Shown piece after piece: positions 33,588 through 42,216 of a DNA stretch of 64,000 nucleotides (positions within the stretch are counted from its first letter, which is position 1; each line of letters opens with the position of its first letter). The notes beneath the pieces are model-generated. The model had not been told where the DNA came from. It did not search any database and was given only the letters and a program-made list of their open reading frames with translations. The stretch comes from Anaerobium acetethylicum (GTDB lineage Bacteria > Bacillota > Clostridia > Lachnospirales > Lachnospiraceae), in contig NZ_FMKA01000016.1 of assembly GCF_900096945.1 (NCBI RefSeq), forward strand, positions 23,255 through 87,254, read 5' to 3'. The position numbers and the translations under genes were made by a program.

Positions 33588-33630
33588 AAAGCCTCAGCCC
33601 GTGGATTGTCCCGGTGCTGGGGCTTTTTTT
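33588..33630 (+). terminator. Intrinsic terminator after fabH
   Basis: AAAGCCTCAGC paired with GCTGGGGCTTT across a ~17-base loop, then TTTT. fabH is thus probably monocistronic. Confidence 0.85.
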
Positions 33631-33737
33631 CGGTTTTAAAAGTACAGATGTGTATCGGATTATTGCAATTTACCGTATTTTGTTTGGAAAACTTATGGTA
33701 TAATACTATTATTAGAAAAACAGAGAGGATGTTTGAA

Positions 33738-34607
33738 ATGAAAGATTTTATGATAACGACAGAAAATACTGCTGATCTGCCTGATAAATATGTCCTGGAA
33801 AATGAATTGGGAATAATGGCCCTCACATATATGATTGATGGTAATGTCTACGATAAAGACAATTCACTTCCTTACAAAGAGTTTTATGACAGAATACGTA
33901 ACGGCTCTATGCCGACTACGTCGCAGATAAATCCGGAAACCGCCAGGGAAAAGTTCCAGAGCATTGTCGACAAAGGAATGGATGTCCTTCATATATCGTT
34001 TTCTTCGGGGCTCAGTGGAAGCTATAATAGCGCAAGAATCGCAGCGGAGGAAATGAAGGAGGAAAATCCGGACGCCAGAATAATTGTTGTGGATTCCCTG
34101 TGTGCATCTCTTGGACAGGGCCTTATTGTCCATAAGGCAGTGGAAATGAAAAAGGCAGGAAAAACCCTGGATGAAATTGTGAAATGGCTTGAGGAAAACA
34201 AGCTCCACATATGCCACATGGTGGCAGTCGATGACCTTAACCACCTTTACCGCGGAGGACGCGTCTCAAAATCAGCCGCATTTATCGGAACCATGATCAA
34301 TGTCAAACCTCTTATTCATGTAAATGACGAGGGAAAACTGATACCTATAGCAAAAGTAAGAGGCAGGAAGAAATCGCTTACTGCACTTGTAGACAGTATG
34401 GAAGCGCAGATGGGCTCATGCAGAGAGCAGAATGATATCGTATTTATCAGTCATGCAGACTGCCTTGAGGATGCTGAATTTGTTGCAGCACAGATCAGGG
34501 ATCGGTTCGGGATTGAAAAATTCATAATCGATTTTATCGGACCAGTCATAGGCTCCCATACAGGCCCGGGAACTGTAGCAGTGTTCTTTATGGGTGAAAA
34601 AAGATAA
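33738..34607 (+). CDS. DegV family fatty-acid-binding protein
   Basis: A 289-residue DegV protein that binds a single fatty acid and, as FakB, presents it to the kinase FakA. N-terminal ITTENTADLPDKYV, FSSGLSGSYNSA with the lipid-headgroup residues, VVDSLCASLGQGLIVH and the C-terminal FIGPVIGSHTGPGTVAVFF motif are typical. The start at 33738 follows GAGAGGATG; the earlier in-frame starts lie in terminator sequence. No fakA is present in this window. Proximity to fabH and the fab operon fits a lipid role, which is inference. Confidence 0.92.
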   Translation: MKDFMITTENTADLPDKYVLENELGIMALTYMIDGNVYDKDNSLPYKEFYDRIRNGSMPTTSQINPETAREKFQSIVDKGMDVLHISFSSGLSGSYNSARIAAEEMKEENPDARIIVVDSLCASLGQGLIVHKAVEMKKAGKTLDEIVKWLEENKLHICHMVAVDDLNHLYRGGRVSKSAAFIGTMINVKPLIHVNDEGKLIPIAKVRGRKKSLTALVDSMEAQMGSCREQNDIVFISHADCLEDAEFVAAQIRDRFGIEKFIIDFIGPVIGSHTGPGTVAVFFMGEKR

Positions 34608-34622
34608 AACTTAAAAGTTGAG

Positions 34623-34672
34623 AAACAGCCGTCCGGACGAAAGCAATAGCAAGTCTGGGCGGCTGTTTTTGT
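34623..34672 (+). terminator. Intrinsic terminator after degV
   Basis: AAACAGCCGTCCGGAC with complement GTCTGGGCGGCTGTTTTT across a 14-base loop; one mismatch. Separates degV from the feo operon. Confidence 0.88.
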
Positions 34673-34704
34673 ACTATAGGAGCATGTCCTGCAGAACAAT
34701 GGAG

Positions 34705-34761
34705 TTGACAATCGTTATCATCCGGGGTTATAATGTTCAATGTAAATGATAACCATTATCA
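34705..34761 (+). promoter_or_regulatory. feo promoter with two Fur boxes
   Basis: The promoter is TTGACA (34705-34710), 18-bp spacer, TATAAT (34729-34734). Two 7-1-7 Fur-type inverted repeats flank it: TGACAATCGTTATCA at 34706-34720, overlapping the -35, and TGATAACCATTATCA at 34747-34761, just downstream of the start. Consensus is TGATAATNATTATCA. Iron-bound Fur would block both polymerase binding and escape. Confidence 0.85.
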
Positions 34762-34776
34762 ATAAGAGGTGCCTAA

Positions 34777-35001
34777 ATGACTTTACTGGATGGAAAAGCA
34801 GGCGAAAGCTACAAGGTCAAAGAACTTATGACTGATGAAGATGTTATGAGAAGGCTGGAAGTTCTTGGAATCAATGAAGATACAAATGTGAAGATTTTAA
34901 ATAGAAAAAGAAATGGCTCCATGATTATAAAAGTCAGGGGAAGCCGCCTTGCCATAGGAAGAAATATCGCAGCATGCATAGAAGTAAGGGAGGGCGAATG
35001 A
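34777..35001 (+). CDS. feoA: FeoA, ferrous iron transport accessory protein
   Basis: A 74-residue SH3-like protein that helps FeoB move Fe2+. Typical pieces are GESYKVKELMTDEDVMRRLEVLGI, a regular FeoA beginning, then VKILNRKRNGSMIIKVRGSRLAIGRNIAACIEV. It ends with TGA inside the overlapping feoB start (ATGATG). Iron-repressed through the two upstream Fur boxes. Confidence 0.95.
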   Translation: MTLLDGKAGESYKVKELMTDEDVMRRLEVLGINEDTNVKILNRKRNGSMIIKVRGSRLAIGRNIAACIEVREGE

Positions 35002-36992
35002 TGGAAGATTATATACGCGTTGGATTCGTCGGGAATCCCAACTGCGGCAAGACAACTCTCTTTAATGCGTTTACGGGGGCAAAACTGAAGGTTGCGAACT
35101 GGCCTGGAGTTACAGTTGAAAAAAAAGAAGGCGAAACAGAATACAAAGGGACGAAAATCAAACTTATCGATCTTCCGGGAATCTACAGCCTTACATCGTA
35201 TTCTATAGAAGAAAAGGTCTCCAGGAAATGCATTATGGAGGACGATGTGGACGTCATAGTAAATATCGTCGATGCATCATCTCTTGAGAGAAACCTGTAT
35301 CTGACAACCCAGCTCCTTGAACTGGGAAAACCTTTGATCCTTGCACTCAATATGATGGATATCGTTGAGGAAAGAGGGATGGAGATCGACCTCCACAGGC
35401 TTCCGGAGCTTCTGGGAGGAATTCCGGTAGTTCCTGTCTCTGCAAGAAAGCGGACTGGTCTCGATGTTCTGATGCATGCGGTCGTGCACCATTACGATGA
35501 AGGCCCTACAGGCCATCTTGTGGATTATGGCCCGGAAATTGAGGAAAAGATAGAAAAACTGAGGATTATTCTGAAAGCTGAATATCCGGAAATCAGAAAC
35601 AGCCGCTGGCATGCCATAAAGCTTCTGGAATATGATGATGAGGTAACTGAACAGTATCCCCTTAATGCAGATGAAATTATAGACAGGAACTATGAAAAAG
35701 AAATCATTAACAAGAAATATGATTTTATCGAGGAAGTGCTGGAGGACACGCTTTTTAAGAAGGATGAGAAAGAACAGTCGACAGACAGAATCGATTCGAT
35801 ACTGACCCATAGAATATTCGGTATACCGATATTCCTGACGATCATGGCTCTTGTTTTCTTTCTTACATTTACAGTGGGAGACATGCTGAAAGGCGTCTTT
35901 GAAATAGCGCTGGCAGGATTTTCACAGACAGTATATGGTTTCCTTACAGGAGCAGGAGCTGCAGCCTGGATGGTATCCCTGATAGTAGACGGAATTATAG
36001 CAGGCGTTGGTGGAATCCTTACCTTCCTTCCCAATATATTCATACTCTTTCTGGCCCTGGCGGTACTGGAAGACAGCGGCTATATGGCCCGCGTTGCCTA
36101 TGTTATGGATGGGATTATGGGAAAAGCCGGCCTTTCGGGAAAGGCTTTTCTGCCCATGGTTCTTGGTTTCGGATGTACGGTTCCTGCCATAATGGCGACC
36201 AGGACCCTGGAAAGCCGTAAGGAAAGGGTGAAGGCGATCCTGATTACTCCATTCATGTCCTGCTCGGCGAAACTGCCCATATACGTTCTGTTTGCTGATA
36301 TGTTCTTTGAGCAGCAGGCGATGATCGTGGCATATTCACTCTATGTGGCAGGACTCCTTTCGGGAATTCTTGTTGCGCTGGCTGTCAACAAGCTGGACAG
36401 GAAAAGAGAGCAGCGCTCCCTCCTGATCGAACTTCCGGAATACAAGGCACCGAATGCAAGGACCATATCCATCTATGTCTGGGAGAAGACAAAGGAGTAT
36501 CTCGTAAAAGCGGGAACTACGATTTTTATAGCTTCAATCATAATATGGTTTATACTCAACTTTAATATGGATGGAATGACTGCTGATATATCGACAAGCA
36601 TCGGAGCCTCTCTGGGCAGGCTTCTGGAACCGGTTCTGAAACCGGCGGGGCTTGGCATGTGGCAGATAGGCGTAGCGCTGATTTCCGGCCTTTCAGCCAA
36701 GGAAGTGGTGGTATCCAGTTTTGCAGTGCTTTTCGGGATTGGAAATGTCAATTCCGGGGCCGGGATGGTCGAGCTCGCTACGGCTCTCCAGAGCAATGGA
36801 TTTGGAGCTTTGAATGCGTATTCGCTTATGATATTCGCTCTTTTTTATACGCCGTGCATAGCAACGATTGCTACCATCAGGAAAGAGACCGGTTCTTTCA
36901 GGGTTACGGCATATATGGTAATATTCCAGCTTGTTTTTGCATGGATCGCGGCTGTTGTTGTGTACCAGGGCGGCATGCTTTTCGGCTTTTAA
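34998..36992 (+). CDS. feoB: FeoB, ferrous iron transporter
   Basis: A 664-residue membrane iron transporter with an N-terminal GTPase. G1 is GNPNCGKTT near residues 12-20, G3 DLPGIYSL, and G4 NMMD. A helical GDI-like region follows (about 170-270), then about ten membrane helices in two Gate/FeoB_C modules, including GFGCTVPAIMATRTL with a conserved Cys and the repeated GLSAKEVVVS segment. The start is either ATG 34998 or 35001 (ATGATG), overlapping the feoA stop. feoC is absent; a Cys-rich small protein follows instead. Confidence 0.97.
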   Translation: MMEDYIRVGFVGNPNCGKTTLFNAFTGAKLKVANWPGVTVEKKEGETEYKGTKIKLIDLPGIYSLTSYSIEEKVSRKCIMEDDVDVIVNIVDASSLERNLYLTTQLLELGKPLILALNMMDIVEERGMEIDLHRLPELLGGIPVVPVSARKRTGLDVLMHAVVHHYDEGPTGHLVDYGPEIEEKIEKLRIILKAEYPEIRNSRWHAIKLLEYDDEVTEQYPLNADEIIDRNYEKEIINKKYDFIEEVLEDTLFKKDEKEQSTDRIDSILTHRIFGIPIFLTIMALVFFLTFTVGDMLKGVFEIALAGFSQTVYGFLTGAGAAAWMVSLIVDGIIAGVGGILTFLPNIFILFLALAVLEDSGYMARVAYVMDGIMGKAGLSGKAFLPMVLGFGCTVPAIMATRTLESRKERVKAILITPFMSCSAKLPIYVLFADMFFEQQAMIVAYSLYVAGLLSGILVALAVNKLDRKREQRSLLIELPEYKAPNARTISIYVWEKTKEYLVKAGTTIFIASIIIWFILNFNMDGMTADISTSIGASLGRLLEPVLKPAGLGMWQIGVALISGLSAKEVVVSSFAVLFGIGNVNSGAGMVELATALQSNGFGALNAYSLMIFALFYTPCIATIATIRKETGSFRVTAYMVIFQLVFAWIAAVVVYQGGMLFGF

Positions 36993-37081
36993 AAAGATAT
37001 CGGTGCAGTAAAGGGAAAACCTGGTTGGCGGATAAGGATAATCGTCCGGATGGGCGGTTGCAGATAAAGGAGTGATCTGGG

Positions 37082-37237
37082 ATGGATGTAACAATCGGAC
37101 TTGCAGTTCTCATAACTGTTTATGCAGGGTTTGTCATCATAAAAAAGATTAAGGATATAAAAAAAGGAAAATTTTGCAGCTGCAACTGCGATTCATGCCC
37201 TTCAAAAAACTGCGGAAAAAAAGGAAAGGATGTCTGA
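37082..37237 (+). CDS. FeoB-associated Cys-rich small membrane protein
   Basis: A 51-residue protein missed by usual length cut-offs. A membrane helix occupies residues 4-19 (TIGLAVLITVYAGFVI), then a Lys-rich stretch, then the cluster CSCNCDSCPSKNC with five Cys in 13 residues. Small proteins of this form follow feoB in many Clostridia and take the place of FeoC; they may bind iron or an Fe-S cluster at the FeoB pore, which is unproven. AAAGGAG at 37065-37071 serves as its site. The stop overlaps the upstream end of the next gene. Confidence 0.8.
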   Translation: MDVTIGLAVLITVYAGFVIIKKIKDIKKGKFCSCNCDSCPSKNCGKKGKDV

Positions 37238-37238
37238 T

Positions 37239-37703
37239 ATGAGCGAGCTGAAAAAAGCAAGAAAAATGTCCTATTCAAGAGTGGAATCAAGCGTGCTGAT
37301 GCTGCCGGACCAGGCAAATGCCCTTGGCAATGTTCACGGCGGAGAGCTCATGAAACTGATGGATAACGTGGCGGTTATGGCGGCAATGAAGCATTCGGGA
37401 GGAGCAGCGGTGACTGCCAGGGTTGATGAACTGGTATTTCATGAGCCGGTCAGCATCGGAAGTATCGTAACCTGTATAGCCCAGGTGGCTTATGCCGGAC
37501 GAACTTCCATGCAGGTGAAGGTTACCGTCTATGTTCATGATCTGAAAAAGTATACGGAACCGAGAATTGCACTCAGTTCATTTTTTTCAATCGTGCACCT
37601 GGGAGATGACAACAGGCCGAAGGAGGTTCCGGGTCTTATTGCCGTAACAGAGGAAGAAAAGGTGCTTTATAAAGCCGGAGAGGAAAGGTATCCAAAGAAA
37701 TGA
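37239..37703 (+). CDS. Acyl-CoA thioesterase, hotdog fold
   Basis: A 154-residue hotdog thioesterase of the YciA/YkhA type. The active-site region is ANALGNVHGGELMKLMDNVA, followed by VTARVDELVFHEPVSIGSIV. These enzymes hydrolyse acyl-CoA. The start is 37239; ATG 37230 (three residues earlier) overlaps the preceding small gene and is possible. Its end overlaps the next gene by four bases. It lies between iron uptake and the oxidoreductase with no obvious link to either. Confidence 0.9.
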   Translation: MSELKKARKMSYSRVESSVLMLPDQANALGNVHGGELMKLMDNVAVMAAMKHSGGAAVTARVDELVFHEPVSIGSIVTCIAQVAYAGRTSMQVKVTVYVHDLKKYTEPRIALSSFFSIVHLGDDNRPKEVPGLIAVTEEEKVLYKAGEERYPKK

Positions 37704-38695
37704 AGATAAGATTTGGAATAGCAGGAACGTCTGCAATAACAGAAAGATTTTTAGGGGCTGCGGCAGGAAATCCTGATTTTGAACTTAAGGCTGTCTATTC
37801 AAGGGAACTTGAAAGAGCGGAATCCTTCGGAAAAAAATTCGGAGCAACACTTTTTTTTGATGATCTTGAAAAAATGGCGGAATCAGATGAGGTGGATGCG
37901 GTCTATATAGCATCGCCAAATGCCCTGCATGCATCTCAGTCCATACTCTGTATGAAACATGGCAAGCATGTCCTGTGCGAGAAGCCTTTTGCTTCGAATC
38001 AGGCAGAAGCAGAGGACATGATAGAAGCAGCCAGACAAAACGGGGTGCTCCTGATGGAGGCCATGAAGACCACGCTGACTCCTAATTTTCACACGGTGAA
38101 GGATCATCTTTATAAGATCGGAAAAGTAAGGCGTTATTTTGGAAATTACTGCAGGGTTTCCTCGCGTTACGATAACTACAAAAAAGGAATTATAGAAAAT
38201 GCCTTCAAACCTGAACTTTCCAATGGCAGCCTCATGGATATCGGCGTGTACTGCATCTATCCCATGGTTTCCCTTTTCGGGGAACCGGAATCGCTGAAGG
38301 CCCAGGGAATCCTTCTTGAGACGGGTGTGGACGGACAGGGAACAGTGGTTTTCAAATATGACGGAATGGAAGCTGTCATCCAGCACTCGAAAATCACCAC
38401 CTCATACATACCGTCTGAGATACAGGGAGACAAGGGAAGTCTGATCATCGACAGCATCAATAACTGGAGAAGTGCCAGGATACGCTATCTTGACGGAACT
38501 TTTGAGAAGATAGAACTTGAGGACGAGGAAGAGCTCATGCATCATGAAATCAGGGAAATGACAGATCTTATCAAGAACGGAAAACTTGAATCGGACCAGA
38601 ACACCCATGAGAATTCGAGAATTACAATGAAGCTGATGGACGAGGCGAGAAGGCAGATCGGGCTGTCCTATCCTGCTGATGAAAAGCTTGAATGA
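37700..38695 (+). CDS. Gfo/Idh/MocA-family oxidoreductase
   Basis: A 331-residue NAD(P)-dependent dehydrogenase of the sugar-oxidoreductase fold. The N-terminal Rossmann domain begins IRFGIAGTSAITERFL, with VYSRELERAESFGKKFG, VYIASPNALHASQS and the catalytic Lys motif GKHVLCEKPFASN. The C-terminal domain contains NGSLMDIGVYCIYP with the active-site Asp/His-like region. The substrate is unknown; dihydrodiol- or sugar-dehydrogenase relatives are similar. ATG overlaps the thioesterase stop (ATGA), so it is co-translated. Confidence 0.9.
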   Translation: MKIRFGIAGTSAITERFLGAAAGNPDFELKAVYSRELERAESFGKKFGATLFFDDLEKMAESDEVDAVYIASPNALHASQSILCMKHGKHVLCEKPFASNQAEAEDMIEAARQNGVLLMEAMKTTLTPNFHTVKDHLYKIGKVRRYFGNYCRVSSRYDNYKKGIIENAFKPELSNGSLMDIGVYCIYPMVSLFGEPESLKAQGILLETGVDGQGTVVFKYDGMEAVIQHSKITTSYIPSEIQGDKGSLIIDSINNWRSARIRYLDGTFEKIELEDEEELMHHEIREMTDLIKNGKLESDQNTHENSRITMKLMDEARRQIGLSYPADEKLE

Positions 38696-38783
38696 TTATC
38701 CTGTTATTGGTATAATATCTGTACGGTAAAAGCTTATTTTGAATAATACCGAATCATAAAAGATGAATATGGAGGGATCTGTA

Positions 38784-39035
38784 ATGTCAAAAGTAATATT
38801 AGGTATTAAAGTCCAGGAACGTGTCAACACGGTAAGCGAAGTACAGAAGCTTATTTCAAAACATGCATGTGAGATCACCACACGCCTTGGTCTTCACGAG
38901 GCTACGCCAGATACCTGCAGCACGGAAGGTATCATCGTTCTTGAATTCAGGGAAGGTGCCGAAGAATCAGCATACGAACTGGAAAAAGAACTCACAGGAT
39001 ACGGACATGTAAATGTACAGAAAATGGTTTTTTAA
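38784..39035 (+). CDS. Small ACT-like protein, TM1266 (hydrogenase regulator) type
   Basis: An 83-residue cytoplasmic protein, ferredoxin-like in pattern (beta-alpha-beta-beta-alpha-beta): KVILGIKVQERVNTVSEVQKLI, the ITTRLGLHEA stretch, GIIVLEFREGAEESAYELEKEL and a short ending strand VNVQKMVF. It resembles the TM1266 family, called an iron-only hydrogenase system regulator because it lies near hydrogenase maturation genes in other anaerobes. No hydrogenase gene is nearby here. It has its own -10 (TATAAT near 38712) and a GGAGGGA site. The family assignment is by pattern only. Confidence 0.6.
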   Translation: MSKVILGIKVQERVNTVSEVQKLISKHACEITTRLGLHEATPDTCSTEGIIVLEFREGAEESAYELEKELTGYGHVNVQKMVF

Positions 39036-39062
39036 AGAAATAGAATAGGAATGTTTCATGTG

Positions 39063-39093
39063 CTCCCCCGCCTGCAATTGTCAGGCGGGGGAG
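39063..39093. other. GC-rich hairpin upstream of acpP
   Basis: CTCCCCCGCCTG, loop CAATTGT, CAGGCGGGGGAG: a perfect 12-bp stem. No U-run follows, so it is a weak candidate for an intrinsic terminator; it may instead insulate or stabilise the upstream transcript end. Confidence 0.6.
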
Positions 39094-39114
39094 TCCGCGT
39101 TCGATAAAAAACAA

Positions 39115-39182
39115 TTGACAAATGCAGGCCGAGACTATATACTTTGAATGTCAAACTATTTGCACATCAAACTATTGATGCG
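39115..39182 (+). promoter_or_regulatory. acpP operon promoter with FabT-like repeats
   Basis: TTGACA (39115-39120), 17-bp spacer, TATACT (39138-39143), identical to the fabH promoter elements. Downstream lie two TCAAACTATT copies 16 bp apart (39151 and 39167), with local inverted repeats CAAA-CTA-TTTG and TCAA-ACTA-TTGA. TCAAACTAT is the exact reverse complement of ATAGTTTGA in the fabH operator. One regulator therefore probably controls both. Confidence 0.7.
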
Positions 39183-39219
39183 AAAAAATATAATGTTTAA
39201 TTAAAAGGAGATTATTACA

Positions 39220-39453
39220 ATGTTAGAAAAAATGAAAGAAATTATCGCAGGACAGTTAAACGTAGATGAATCAGAAGTAAATGTAAACACATCTTTTAAA
39301 GACGATCTTGGAGCAGATTCCTTAGACTTATTTGAACTTGTAATGGCTTTAGAAGAAGAATACAATGTTGAAATTCCGGCTGAAGATTTAAACGTGCTTA
39401 CAACAGTAAGTGAAGTTATGGAATACTTAAAAAACAAAGGTGTTGAAGAATAA
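39220..39453 (+). CDS. acpP: Acyl carrier protein
   Basis: A 77-residue acidic four-helix protein that carries growing acyl chains on phosphopantetheine. The modification site is the Ser of GADSLDLFELVMALE near residue 37; the C-terminus EYLKNKGVEE is ordinary. It is first in the fab operon, with strong AAAAGGAG eight bases before the ATG; fabK follows one base after its stop. Codon bias toward A/T-ending codons fits high expression. Confidence 0.97.
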   Translation: MLEKMKEIIAGQLNVDESEVNVNTSFKDDLGADSLDLFELVMALEEEYNVEIPAEDLNVLTTVSEVMEYLKNKGVEE

Positions 39454-39454
39454 T

Positions 39455-40381
39455 ATGAAGACTAGAATTACGGAATTATTAAACATAGAGTACCCTGTCA
39501 TACAGGGTGGTATGGCCTGGGTCGCAGAACACAGTCTGGCAGCAGCTGTATCAGCAGCAGGCGGATTCGGATTGATCGGCGCAGCAAATGCACCCGCTGA
39601 GTGGGTGCGTGAAGAAATCCGTAAAGTAAAGGCACTGACAGACAAACCGTTCGGCGTTAACATCATGCTCTTAAGCCCGCATGCTGAAGCAATCGCTAAG
39701 GTTGTTGTTGAAGAAGGGGTTGCTGCGGTCACTACCGGAGCTGGAAATCCTGAAAAGTATATGCAGATGTGGAAGGATGCAGGAATCAAAGTAATTCCTG
39801 TCGTTGCTTCAGTAGCGCTTGCAAAAAGAATGGAAAAATACGGTGCGGATGCTGTTATAGCGGAAGGCTGTGAATCAGGCGGACACATCGGCCAGCAGAC
39901 TACCATGGCTCTTGTTCCACAGGTTGTTGATGCGGTAAGCATACCGGTTATTGCAGCAGGCGGAATTGCAGACGGCAGAGGTTTTGCTGCGGCTATGATG
40001 CTTGGAGCTGAAGCGGTGCAGATGGGTACCAGATTTATAGTTGCAAAGGAATCCATTGTACACCAGAACTACAAAGACAGAGTGATGCTGGCAAAAGATA
40101 TAGATACAGAAGTGACAGGAAGAAGCACAGGACATCCTGTACGTGCCCTACGCAATAAGATGACCAGAGAATACCTCAGGCTTGAAAAGGAAGGCGCATC
40201 TTTTGAAGAATTGGAATACCTGACCCTTGGATCGCTGAGGAAGGCCGTTATGGAAGGAAATGTTTCCGAGGGCACGCTTATGGCAGGACAGAGCGCAGGT
40301 ATGGTAAAGAAAGAACAGACCTGTTCAGAGATTATTCTTGAAATTGTGGATGAGGCAGAGAGACTGCTTAAACTGAAATAA
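39455..40381 (+). CDS. fabK: Enoyl-ACP reductase II (FMN, FabK)
   Basis: A 308-residue FMN TIM-barrel enoyl reductase, the last step of each elongation cycle, in place of FabI. The start is MKTRITELLNIEYPVIQGGMAWV, a clear FabK N-terminus; FMN-site pieces are GAGNPEKYM, EGCESGGHIGQQTTMAL, VIAAGGIADGRGFAAAMMLGAEAVQMGTRF and a monovalent-cation loop region. It lacks a C-terminal Cys cluster, unlike the second paralogue at 47503. An upstream in-frame start (39440) lies inside acpP and is unlikely. Confidence 0.95.
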   Translation: MKTRITELLNIEYPVIQGGMAWVAEHSLAAAVSAAGGFGLIGAANAPAEWVREEIRKVKALTDKPFGVNIMLLSPHAEAIAKVVVEEGVAAVTTGAGNPEKYMQMWKDAGIKVIPVVASVALAKRMEKYGADAVIAEGCESGGHIGQQTTMALVPQVVDAVSIPVIAAGGIADGRGFAAAMMLGAEAVQMGTRFIVAKESIVHQNYKDRVMLAKDIDTEVTGRSTGHPVRALRNKMTREYLRLEKEGASFEELEYLTLGSLRKAVMEGNVSEGTLMAGQSAGMVKKEQTCSEIILEIVDEAERLLKLK

Positions 40382-40477
40382 CTGGAAGTTTTCAATAAAC
40401 GTTTACAATACAGAAATACAGACAAAAACTGCTATGACGCACATAAATATTTTGAAGGTCAAGTAAAAGGAGAATAC

Positions 40478-41407
40478 ATGAGTAAAGTTGCATTTGTTTT
40501 TCCAGGACAGGGAGCCCAGTATCCTGGAATGGGAAAAGAATTTTATGAAACAGAAGAAGCCAGCAGGCGCATATTTGATAAGGCATCAGAAATCACCGGA
40601 ATTGATATGAAGGAGCTGTGTTTTACGGAAAATGACAGGCTCAATATAACTGAATACACGCAGGCAGCAATGCTTACAACTTCCGTTGCCATATTAGAGG
40701 TGTTAAAGGAAAGAGGGATCACTCCCGACGTCAGCGCAGGGCTGAGTCTTGGAGAATATGGCGCTCTTGTAGCTTCCGGAGTATTGTCCTTTGAAGAGGC
40801 CTGCAGCGTTGTAAGGCAGAGAGGAATCCTCATGCAGGAAGAAGTTCCGGCAGGAGTCGGAGCCATGGCAGCAATATTGGGTATGGATCCTGAAAAGATT
40901 GCGGAGATCTGTGCACAGACGGAAGGAATCGTACAGATTGCAAATGATAACTGTCCGGGCCAGATTGTAATCTCCGGTGAAAAGGAAGCAGTTGAAAAAG
41001 CAAATGCGGCTCTTCTTGCTGCAGGAGCAAAACGTGCCATTATGTTAAATGTAAGCGGCCCTTTCCACTCAGCCATGCTTGAGGGGGCAGGAGCAAAACT
41101 TAGGAAGGTCTTAGAACCTGTAGAAATCCTGGATTTCAAAATTCCATATGTTTCGAACGTGACCGCTGAATATGTGACGGACGGATCCAAAGTCAAAGAG
41201 CTTCTTGAAAAACAGGTTTATTCATCTGTTAAATGGAGGCAGAGCGTTGAGAAGATGATTGAAGACGGAGTCGACACTTTCATTGAAATAGGACCAGGCA
41301 AGACCCTTACTGGCTTCGTAAAGAAGATAAACAGAGGAGTCAGGTCATTCAACGTTGAAAAGCCTGAAGATATGGAAAAAGTAATAGAGGGATTGAAAGG
41401 GGAATAA
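40478..41407 (+). CDS. fabD: Malonyl-CoA:ACP transacylase
   Basis: A 309-residue transacylase moving malonyl from CoA to ACP. N-terminal FVFPGQGAQYPGMGKEF, the active-site Ser in GLSLGEYGAL, the Arg in VVRQRGILMQE, and the His region GPFHSAML are all present; the tail is FIEIGPGKTLTGFVKKI. It starts behind AAAAGGAG. Gene order acpP-fabK-fabD-fabG-fabF is the standard one in FabK-type Firmicutes. Confidence 0.97.
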   Translation: MSKVAFVFPGQGAQYPGMGKEFYETEEASRRIFDKASEITGIDMKELCFTENDRLNITEYTQAAMLTTSVAILEVLKERGITPDVSAGLSLGEYGALVASGVLSFEEACSVVRQRGILMQEEVPAGVGAMAAILGMDPEKIAEICAQTEGIVQIANDNCPGQIVISGEKEAVEKANAALLAAGAKRAIMLNVSGPFHSAMLEGAGAKLRKVLEPVEILDFKIPYVSNVTAEYVTDGSKVKELLEKQVYSSVKWRQSVEKMIEDGVDTFIEIGPGKTLTGFVKKINRGVRSFNVEKPEDMEKVIEGLKGE

Positions 41408-41410
41408 TAC

Positions 41411-42151
41411 ATGCTTAAGGATAAAATCGCATTAGTCACAGGCGCATCCAGGGGAATCGGACGTGAAATCGCAATTTCCCTTGCTGCAAACGGTGCTCTT
41501 GTAGTAGTCAACTACAGCGGCTCGGAAGCCCGTGCTGAAGAAGTTGTTAAGGAAATCGAGAATAACGGAGGCCGTGCGGCGGCATACAAATGCAACGTCG
41601 GCAGTTTTGAAGAAACAGAAAAGATGCTGCAGCATATCATTAAGGAATACGGCAGTATTGATATACTTGTAAACAATGCAGGAATTACAAGGGACAACCT
41701 CATCATGAAGATGAAAGAGGCAGATTTTGACGAAGTAATCGAGATTAATTTAAAAGGAACATTCAACTGCATCAAGCATGCAGCGAGACAGATGCTCAAA
41801 CAGAGAAGCGGGAAAATAATCAATATCTCATCCGTTTCAGGTGTATTGGGAAATGCGGGGCAGGCCAATTACTGTGCTTCTAAAGCAGGAATCATAGGTC
41901 TTACAAAATCCACAGCAAGGGAACTTGCATCCAGAGGAATTACTGTGAATGCAGTAGCACCTGGATTCATCCAGACTGAAATGACGGATGTATTATCTGA
42001 AGAAGTGAAAGAGAAAGCAACGGAGCAGATTCCGTTAAAGAGATTCGGAAGCACAAAGGACATTGCTGAAATCGTATGCTTTTTGTCATCAGACAAGGCA
42101 GGCTACATCACCGGACAGGTCATCAGCGTAGACGGCGGAATGGCAATGTAG
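41411..42151 (+). CDS. fabG: 3-oxoacyl-ACP reductase
   Basis: A 246-residue short-chain dehydrogenase reducing ketoacyl-ACP with NADPH. The nucleotide loop is [22 protein letters not shown] follows, then the catalytic Ser in [11 protein letters not shown], and the Tyr-Lys pair in ANYCASKAG. Its C-terminus VDGGMAM is usual. It starts three bases after fabD with AAGGGGA. It is the second reductive enzyme of the cycle. Confidence 0.97.
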   Translation: MLKDKIALVTGASRGIGREIAISLAANGALVVVNYSGSEARAEEVVKEIENNGGRAAAYKCNVGSFEETEKMLQHIIKEYGSIDILVNNAGITRDNLIMKMKEADFDEVIEINLKGTFNCIKHAARQMLKQRSGKIINISSVSGVLGNAGQANYCASKAGIIGLTKSTARELASRGITVNAVAPGFIQTEMTDVLSEEVKEKATEQIPLKRFGSTKDIAEIVCFLSSDKAGYITGQVISVDGGMAM

Positions 42152-42216
42152 GCAGTACCGGAGCATATGGAATCAATGCTGGATCGTATATATTTTTGTA
42201 AATAAGGAGAAAACAG

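Noticed and set aside
39063..39093. Strong GC hairpin considered as an intrinsic terminator before acpP.
   Set aside because: It lacks a U-run, so I list it only as a hairpin.
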